Source: Hirundichthys speculiger (taxonomy: Eukaryota > Chordata > Actinopteri > Beloniformes > Exocoetidae). Taken from it: DNA of 64,000 nucleotides. The notes under the pieces are model-generated. The model saw nothing but the letters and a program-made list of their open reading frames with translations. It had not been told where the DNA came from and did no database searches. The number at the start of each line of letters is the position of its first letter. The stretch's first letter is position 1. Location: positions 310,001-374,000 of the forward strand of contig JAGFBZ010002395.1 of the NCBI GenBank assembly GCA_018398805.1, given 5' to 3'. Shown here piece after piece: positions 45,285 through 64,000 of this stretch. A program made the translations under genes and the position numbers.

Positions 45285-45400
45285 AGACACAGAGGAGGGG
45301 GAGGAGGAGCTGGTGGATGAGGAGGAGGAGAAGAAGGAAGAGCTGGTGGAGGAAGAGGAGGAGGAGGAGGAGGAGCTGGTGGATGTGAACAGAAAGAGAA
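45285..45400 (+). repeat. Purine-rich (GAG/GAA)n low-complexity tract
   Basis: Imperfect gaggag/gaagaa repeats that read as polyglutamate on one strand and polyserine on the other. No domain follows, so the open frames here are attributed to the repeat. Confidence 0.75.
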
Positions 45401-45873
45401 AAGGACAGAATGTGGATGAAATGAGAGAACGGAAAGAACACATTGTCAAGAAGTGGTCCAAGACATCACAAAAGGATATCCGAAGGTTTGTTCTGTTTCT
45501 TCAGTTTTAAAATGCAATCAAAGCCAAAAAAAAAAAGAAAAAAAAACTTGTATTAATATTATTGACGATGCTCAGTGCACACAAAGCAACTATTATTAGT
45601 AACCAACAATAATACTCAATTTATACTAGTACATGTCAGAAAAGATCATCTAAAAACCCTACAGTGATAACAATGGCAGAACACTAACGCTCTTAATAAA
45701 CAGTTAATATTGTTATCAAAAATAACAACTAGGATTAAAATAAAAATTAAACATATCCCACAATACTGAATGGCAATAAATAATTTGTTTGTGTTTATAC
45801 AGGAGGAAAAGGCACCTTTCAAACCCTGAAATAGTTCAGTCTCATGCTTTACAAGTCTGCTCTGCAGTCAAAC

Positions 45874-48800
45874 TCAGGCAAACTTCAGCCAAAGTAGGAG
45901 AGAGTTCAGTGGGAGTTGAGGAGAGTTGACGATTTGATCACAGTCAAAGTTATCAAACTGGCCCGATGAGGTGCCTCTCATTGATTTGGCTGCCCAGTCG
46001 GGGTGGGTCCTGAGCTCCAGGATGAAGTCGACTGGTGTCCTCTGAAGGATGTAAGAATCAAATGACATGCCGTGGAAGAAGGTCTGCATCTTGAAACAGT
46101 CCAGATTTCGAAGGCGACTCACTGGATTCTTGCGTAAAAGCTGAATTCACGAAGAAAGAAAAAGGTGAAGTGTCTATATCTCATTCTAGCAGCTCTAAGT
46201 GTGTAAATCAGAGTGAGGAAGATCAAGTTTACTGACCTCAGAGAGCAGCTGGGTCAGAGCAGAGGAGAAGGTCTTCGGGAGAACGTAAGGAAAATCTTTG
46301 ACTTTCTTCCACATGCTGCTGTGATCCGGCTCTGCAGCCACTGGAAACTGCAAAAGGAGAAGACGTGCATTCAAAACAAAAAAGAACCATCCCCAGTGTT
46401 TTACTGCATGTAGATCCTGGAAGTGTTACCTCTCCTGCCACCAGTGAGAACAACATAATGCCAAGAGACCACCAGTCTGCAGCATGGTTGTATGGGCCCC
46501 CGCTTAAAACTTCAGGAGCTGTTTAGACAAAGCAGAATAAGTCATGATGACGGCAGTTTGGCTCAGAGGACTTAAAGGGAAGACGTAACATTTGCAGAAT
46601 TCTGAGAAGGATTTCATAACTGGGTCAGCTGGATCCAGAGGAAAAAGGATGCAGGTGTGTCTCTTATGATGATGACAGAACTTTGATTCAATCACAAGGT
46701 TTAAAACACACACACACTACGAAGCCACCTCACATAAAGAATATTCTCTTTAAAGACAGATTTCATTTAGATCTCACCCATGTACTGAATCGTCCCACAT
46801 ATAGTAAATGCTCGTCCTCCACGTTTGAGACGCCGTGAGAGTCCAAAATCAGACAAACGAAGGTGACCTGAATAGAAAATATAGAAAATATTTCCTTTCA
46901 AATACACCAACAAGTCTTTATATTCTTAATTTACTTTTTTATTTATTTATTTATTTATTTTACTGCAAGTAGCTGATTTGTTTTCCTGTTTTAACTGTTA
47001 CAACACAAAGGCAACCAAACTGCAAACATAATCTTATCTAATCTGATAACGTACGTCCACATGTATGCTGTAAATACAGACAAGTATTACCTTGATCACT
47101 TAAGAGGATGTTCTCCATCTGAAAAAAATCAGACAAATGACCACACTTCAGATCACAGTCAGAAATGCAACCACAGGAAAATTGTTGATATAAAATCACA
47201 CCTTTATATCTCTATGAATGATTCCCAAATCGTGCAGGAATCCTAGAGAAGGACCAACGACAGAAAGGAGGGAGTATGTAACACAGACATTACTTGAACA
47301 AGTCAAAGCCAAAGCTCGGTGTGATGAACATTCATTAACACACACCCAGCGCGCTGCCCAGCTCTGCAGCAAAGCCGAACCTCGTCCTCCTCAAACCGGC
47401 GCCTCAGTGACCAGTAGGTGTGCAAGTCTCCGGCGCTGCAGTAGTCAAACACTGGAGAGGTCGAGACACAAACACTGAAAACAGACCCTGACCTTATTCA
47501 GGTCAGCAGCGTCTGATTTAAAAACAGAAACAGAAAACTTGTGCATCTGCTGCTGCACAGGGAAGAACAAGTCAGAAAAATGATAAATGTACAAGCTTCT
47601 GTCTTCTGTTAACCTTCTGTTCAGCGAGTTTGTTGCCATTTAGTAATTTCCTTAAAAAATACAACCCCAGCTATTCATGAACTTTATATGGTTTTACATA
47701 TCAAGAGCAAATATTTAAAAAAAAATCCATCTGATCTGTACTGGTCTTAAAAATCCTGCTTGTGATTGTTGGTTTAGCTGCTGGAGACATGGCCTCACAT
47801 TCAAATCCAGAATATTTCTGTATAAAGAGGAGTTCACAATCAAGTCAATACTCAGGTTTTTTTTGGCTGAAAAACAAACCCGAACCATCATCTTCCATGC
47901 TTAACAGATGGTATGCAGTGTTTATAATTGTTTCTTTATTTGTTTATTGCCAAATGCAGTGCTGCACATTTTGATCAAACATCTCCATTTTGATGGAGTG
48001 GTGACCTGTCTGGGGTGTCCCCAGCCTCCCCAGCCCCCCCAGTGTCTAGGACAGTCTCCAACCCACCGTGAGCCTGAATGTGATGTAAGCAAGTACAGAA
48101 GATGAACTGACAAAAAATAAATCTCAACTTTGATCTCATCTGTCCATTTGAGGACATAGCTCCAAAAGTGTTCTTATTTATTCAGATGCAGTTACGTTTC
48201 TTTTTTCTTCTTTCTTTCTAGAGAGAAGAGGCTTTCTACTGGCCGTCCTTCCAAACACACCATCCTTGTCCATTTTTTCTAAACATATTATCATACCCAT
48301 TTCCATTTAACGAGCTAACTGTGGCCTGATCTGGGAATGAACTTGCTGAGACATACATTATAAACTGTTTTGAATGTTATCTACTTGTGAAATATTCTCC
48401 TCCTTTTCTGTAGAACATTGGACTTGAAACTGAACACACTGTTTTTGTATTTTGGTTCAGTTTTAGTTTAATAAGCTGTAACGCTGTGTTATAGGTCATG
48501 TGTTCATATGAGGTGGTCATTTAAAGACCCGGTAAAGACCAGATGATTTTTCTACAAATGTGCATTAATAAGTATCACTGAGGACATGCTTTCATGTTAG
48601 CTGGTAACAACTGGAGTCATGCAGCAGCTGCCGGCACACTGAGCTCTACCCAGCACTCTCATTAGATGGCAGTACATCTCCTCACAATCCACAATCCAAA
48701 AGATTTGTCAGGCCACAGGGGTTGTTCAGCAGTGTACTTCATGTTAGTAAGGGACCGGAGAGAGAGAACTTCCCTTCTCAGGAGCACAAATGGGATTAGC

Positions 48801-51800
48801 AGAGGAGGGGAGGGTTGAACTGTACCATCTTTCATATTTATAAACTCACTAATGAAGAGGTGGCGCTGCGTCTGCCAACAGTCCTGCAGATTGTTGATAA
48901 ATGGGTGTTTGAGCTGCCGCTGCAACGTAACAGTCAACACACACAGAGTGACAGTGAATTTAACAGCAAGAGACGGGTGGGGAAGTTGAGATGATTCATT
49001 TAGGGACAGACACTGCCAGCAAATACACATGCATGCACCGCATCTAAAAGCTGACACGGTATCAGATTTTCTTTGTCTTTTTTTTTCCTTAAGGATACTT
49101 TAGATAATTAGAGTCCACCATTATGAACTTCTAAACTGTATAAATTATGGCCTTTTTTTTCGTGACATCCTCTCGGATTTGAACTTTAAGGTCTCTGTAG
49201 TTTTAAGACTAATTTTTTTAATTATTTTCAGACGTCCATAGTATTTCTTATCTCGATCTTCATCTCCTGCCACTGGAGCCTGGGGTCAAAGTTAGAGGTA
49301 CAACATATATTCTGAAACCTGTGTGTGATTTTCACAGATGGAAGTACATTTGGATTTGATCAAACTTAACTCAAATCACACTAAGATGCCAACAGGATCT
49401 TGATCAAATATATTTGATCTAAAAGATTATCTCAATTGTTCCAGAAAAGGCTTTATATTTTTCCCCCCCACAGGCTTTCAGTCTTCAACACAATTGGCAC
49501 AGATGATCTTAAAACAGACTCGTAGAAGTTATATAATCTATTTTAGCCATCAGCCAAAACAAATCTGTATCCAACCCACCAAACAGACAGAAACCGCTGG
49601 TACCATGTGCTGACTCCATTCTTCGAATATAAACTTCTTTATATAAACACCCCTGCTTGTTTGTCTCCTCACCTTTGACACCAAAAAAAGTTTTCTTTTA
49701 CCACGGGGGAGCTGAACTACTTCACTCGATCGCTGCAGTTTTGGTCTCACACTCAACAGTATTTGTTAACAGGAATAAATTCTACTGAAAAGTCAAAACA
49801 TGTGTTTTTTGTGTGTAGGAAATTATTAGGTAATTTCAGAGTTTATCACTGACTGGGAATATTCTACCTGAATGATGACTTCCTCTTTCGACTGCTCAAG
49901 CACTCCATGCTTCAAGATCTCTGACTTTGGTAGAACCTGCACAACATCAGGACACAATACCGAGCTCCAATGAGTGAAACCGTTATTGAAAAACAGTGAT
50001 GACTGTAACTGAACTAACCTTAACAGCGTAAATATTGTCTTTACAGACATCCTTAATCTTCAGGACGGGTCCAAATGACCCTTTAGCGATGACACCCAGG
50101 ATCTGTGGGCACATAAATACAGGTGACTGTTCCCACCGCAGCTTTTGTTCATGTCCATTCTGAGAAGATCACAGAACAGGTGAGAGTACCTGGAAGTGCT
50201 CTTGTCCAGGAAATTTACGGTGAGGAAACTCTGGCAGAAACACAGTGATGAAAGCTGGAGGTGCCTTCTCCACGGCTGAAGTCTCACCACCATCCTCTGG
50301 AGGAAGCGGGGTGCTCGAAGCAGACGGTTGGACCTCCAGTCCCAGAGGCCGAGAAAATACTGCCGAGTGTCCAAGTCTGTGAGCTATGGAGACCCCGACG
50401 TTTGAGAGAAACCCATGACTGAGTCGACGCTGCGTAGCTTGTCCCTCTCTCTACATTTAACAGGTCAAAGGACAGGATACATATGGCTTAAATAATGATT
50501 TTCATTAGTTCCTCAGATATATAATGTTTTATACAATTAAGCAATCCCACACATTTAGTAAACTGTATAGGATGCAGAGCACATGACAAAGAAATCAAGA
50601 AAGCTAAATTGCTAATTAAAAAGTCATGTAACTGCAACAATATAAGAATCAGAAAATACAGAGTTTTTATCTGCAAATGTACTGAAAATAATTACTGACA
50701 AATTTCACAGGTCCACTGTGTAGGATTTAGTGACATCAAGTGGCAAAAACTGCAAACTGCAACCAACTGAATAATCTCCTTCTGCCCAACAGCTATTGCA
50801 ATCTTAAAATAGCTGAAACTGTAAACACAAACTCTACAGTGACTGGCTGATGTCTAGCCACTGTAGCAGGCTCACTTGCTACTTTATTATCATTAATATT
50901 ATTATTATTTTTGACATATAAGAAGCTTTTCGAGATCATTATAAAAGCAATTTATTTGCATATGATTGATGATTATATGTTTTATTTCTGTCAACAGAGC
51001 ACCTCAGAAGTGGGAAGATTTTATCCACTGTCCTTCTGTCATGTTTTGCAGGTGCAGAAACCTGTTAGTCTGAACATGTGGCCGGAGAATCATCTTGAAG
51101 AAGGTGTGATGTCCTGAAGGATGTGTGAAACTTGATCAGCACTGGACTGAAAAGAGACTGACTGTGAGATATTTGCCAATGGACATCTAATGAACATTTT
51201 TGGGATTTACATAAAGCAAAGATAGAAATAAATACAAATGATTTTAGTGAGCTGAAATGTTTGGTTGTCCAAGGCATTATGGAAAGAAGAATGAAAGAAA
51301 AAGCTTAATATTTCTGCTTTTGGAGCATGAAGTTGAAATAATTCTGATCTCAACTTTGTATTATAAGATACATAAATAAAAGATCTTTCCTTTTATATGA
51401 TTTCCAGTAACAAGCAGTGGATGAAGCTGAAACATTTCTATTTTTGAGGGACGTTTGTCACAGTTCACGAACATGTTTGAGCTGCAGGTCGGGAGGAAGG
51501 TCATCATCCAACACTTCACCAATCAATGGCTCTGCTTTTAACTTCGATCAGATCAGTGGCTGGTTTCCATCACAGCAAAAACAAGTGGAGTTGATGGGAA
51601 AAAGAGGAACTGTACCAATAATTCACGCGTTTTTCTCCTTTTTTAACGGTGATGCTGAACAGAAACCTGTCACTGCTTGAATGCTCTGTAATAAATTCCT
51701 CTGGAAAACACCAAACGGCATTTATTTCTGAACAAAATGCATGTTTGAAGGCCAACTCCGGCATCTGATTCACTCACCTTTCTGCTCCTACTGATTTCAC

Positions 51801-51807
51801 CGCCCAT
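45874..51807 (-). CDS. rskr: Ribosomal protein S6 kinase-related (SGK494-like), frameshifted
   Basis: AGC-type Ser/Thr kinase of poorly known function. Coding exons: 51,778-51,807, 50,190-50,450, 50,019-50,102, 49,868-49,936, 48,850-48,919, 47,346-47,451, 47,202-47,242, 47,091-47,118, 46,778-46,867, 46,430-46,518, 46,237-46,347 and 45,874-46,140. The start [10 protein letters not shown] has Gly2, a possible N-myristoylation site. Kinase motifs: [11 protein letters not shown] loop, YAVK lysine, IIHRDIKMEN catalytic loop, [23 protein letters not shown]. All junctions are in phase except within exon 47,346-47,451, which is 2 bp short: after FEEDEVR the frame shifts before [10 protein letters not shown]. 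The gene is otherwise intact, so this may be an assembly error, a heterozygous null or a recent lesion. Synteny (aldoc, bltp2) supports the name. Confidence 0.88.
47760..48470 (-). mobile_element. Tc1-like relic in rskr intron
   Basis: Shares phrases with 35,080-35,700: tcagatgcagtt, gagaggctttctactggcc (compare gaggttttctcctggcaac), catttaacgagctaactgtg. No frame survives. It is split at 47,995-48,122 by a short insertion flanked by an imperfect 12-bp repeat. Confidence 0.7.
47995..48122. mobile_element. Short nested retro-type insertion
   Basis: A 128-bp block begins ggagtggtgacctgtctggg and runs into agatgaactgacaaaaaata. It resembles the 3' part of the abundant repeat at 30,126-30,473. 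Flanks ctccattttgat (47,983-47,994) and ctcaactttgat (48,123-48,134) match 10/12 and look like a target duplication, of the length left by non-LTR retrotransposition. The interrupted Tc1-like sequence resumes after it. Confidence 0.6.
50705..50790. repeat. Teleost repeat fragment in rskr intron 1
   Basis: The phrases ccactgtgtaggatttagtg and acatcaagtggcaaaaactg and gcaaccaactgaat recur widely in fish introns. Only a fragment is seen. The rest of intron 50,451-51,777 shows nothing assignable. Confidence 0.5.
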
Positions 51808-52066
51808 TGCATCCTCAGAAATAAGTATTACACGCAGATCCAGCGTGTTTTCACGTGTTTTTCCGTCCCAGACCTCCTCCGTGTCCCGATCATCTCCTCC
51901 ACGTGTTTGTGTTGTGTCCGAAAATGGAAGCCTCTCCAGCCTGCGGAACGAGCTCGATTCCGCTCCAGTTAAAGCTGTCAGATCGCAGATCGATCATCGT
52001 CCCCTCCGCCCCCCCAACTGACTGCAATTCACAGACCAACACACACACACAAGAGACTCCAATACC

Positions 52067-53094
52067 TTTATTTCAAGATAAACAATAAGCCAGAGAGCTG
52101 ACAGAAATAAAAACAGCTGCTGCCAAACGATCTTTTGATTGAAATGTTAACTGAGGGACGTGAAAGAAGCACAAGTAATCCAACAGAAAACAGCCATAGT
52201 TACAAAAATATCAAAATACTTTGCATAAAAAAGTGCTTCAGTGATTAACATTACAAAACACACACACACACGGCCATTAGCTGCAACGTCTTTGCCACAG
52301 ATAACATAAAGTGTCACATCTTCCAATGCATGAAAGTATTTAATGCTTTTCTCGATAAATTGCACTGAGGTGATGTACAGTAAACCGCGAGCTGAGTGAT
52401 ACAAAGAAAGAGAGCAACACAGTAAAATAAAATATTTAGTGGGAAAAGGCCTTCATGTCAAAGCGACAGTCACACAGCCATGATCGACTTCTTTATGTGA
52501 TAGAAAAGCTCTGATATATTTCTCTGTGGGCCACAGTAGTCTGCTGTTTCCAGCTGTCAGCAGTGGAAGGGTTTATTCTAGCAGGCTGTTATATTCAGTG
52601 TGTTCCTGAGCCAGCAGGAAGAGGCGCAGAAACAGAGGAAACATCTACAGGAGTTCGAGCTATAAACTGTAAATCTTCCTCGCTACATTCAACCAAACCA
52701 CAGTGGTCGTTATTTCCAGAGTTGCAGATCTTTTTGAAATTCAGAGGATTTTTAATTGGACACACGCACACACACATACACACACACACACAATAATAAT
52801 AATAATAATAATAATGATGTGGATACATCTATATTTGGTCATAATGGCACACGGGTAAATCTGGAGATGTCTGAATTCCCTGCAGGGAGTCACCAGGAGT
52901 AACTTCTCAAGAACACAACTTCAGCAGGTCATGTGATATAGTTAAGTTTTCCTCAAAAATACTTTAAAGGCTTTTCCTCCACCCCACCACCACCACACTG
53001 ATTCACAAAGGCAGACTGATGCTCTGACCCCAGACACGCAGCTGCTGTGGAGGATCCTTCAGTAAACTTCAGAAAGGGGGAACTCTTAGCTGCT
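52067..53094 (-). other. bltp2: Putative bltp2 3' UTR with poly(A) signal
   Basis: A minus-strand AATAAA at 52,067-52,072 ends a 3' UTR of about 1.03 kb after the bltp2 stop. It includes a CA/AAT microsatellite at 52,760-52,818. The rskr start codon lies only about 260 bp further on. Confidence 0.5.
52760..52818. repeat. (CA)n(AAT)n microsatellite
   Basis: Imperfect CA repeats followed by AAT repeats, inside the probable bltp2 3' UTR. Confidence 0.92.

Positions 53095-64000
<10,906 letters not shown>

Larger units (their letters stand above)
40914..45873. other. Intergenic between aldoc and rskr
   Basis: No supportable gene. Recognisable pieces: a teleost repeat fragment at 41,636-41,695 (agtttatttatatagtacat ... 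ccaaagtgctgcac), a degenerate array at 42,550-43,090, an interspersed repeat at 43,965-44,240, and a purine-rich low-complexity block at 45,285-45,400. Open frames at 41,892-42,203 and 45,313-45,510 were examined and not accepted. Confidence 0.5.

Noticed and set aside
45313..45510. Acidic 65-residue plus-strand frame
   Set aside because: Polyglutamate arises from a GAG/GAA low-complexity tract. No fold or continuation is seen.
50060..50374. 104-residue minus-strand frame over rskr exon 2
   Set aside because: Wrong frame. The frame that joins [10 protein letters not shown] to the kinase loop is the neighbouring one.

Overview
The window reads as teleost (ray-finned fish) nuclear DNA. The genes have short phase-compatible exons with GT..AG introns, microsatellites are frequent, and the interspersed repeats are typical of fish: hAT and Tc1-like relics, a tRNA-derived SINE and abundant non-autonomous repeats. 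Paralogue suffixes (a/b) cannot be set without a tree.

Layout. (i) About 1-20,680: gene-poor flank with no supportable coding exon. It holds two related hAT-like elements, 5,818-7,393 and 9,708-10,622, in opposite orientation. The first carries a second hAT element nested inside it, and both insertions show near-perfect target duplications. (ii) 20,680-29,500: dynll2 (dynein light chain LC8) and srsf1 (SR splicing factor 1), both on the minus strand and both complete in coding sequence. (iii) 30,100-36,100: a transposon nest. A Tc1-like relic is interrupted by a 3.86-kb unit that has two direct hAT-like copies as its ends, an exact 8-bp target duplication on its outside, and inside it an intronless, TATA-box-bearing but frameshifted ORF plus a truncated second copy of that gene's promoter and 5' end. 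(iv) 36,500-40,920: a fructose-bisphosphate aldolase of C type (aldoc), minus strand, with eight coding exons totalling exactly 363 codons plus stop. (v) 40,920-45,870: intergenic repeats. (vi) 45,874-51,807: rskr (ribosomal protein S6 kinase-related, SGK494), minus strand, ten coding exons, with a 2-bp frameshift in the catalytic domain. (vii) 52,060-64,000: the 3' half of bltp2 (KIAA0100; bridge-like lipid-transfer protein 2), minus strand, 22 exons seen, running off the right edge.

The gene order aldoc - rskr - bltp2 matches human 17q11.2, and dynll2 - srsf1 matches human 17q22, so the window joins two blocks that are apart on human chromosome 17. All five genes lie on the minus strand. 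They act in unrelated processes (dynein/LC8 hub, splicing, glycolysis, a kinase, lipid transfer) and there is no operon-like logic. The only tight coupling is bltp2 -> rskr, whose mRNA end and start codon are about 250 bp apart.

The most interesting part is the nest at 30.8-35.8 kb: a compound, gene-carrying hAT-like unit whose outer flanks show that it entered its target as one piece, or grew by recombination at a resident copy.
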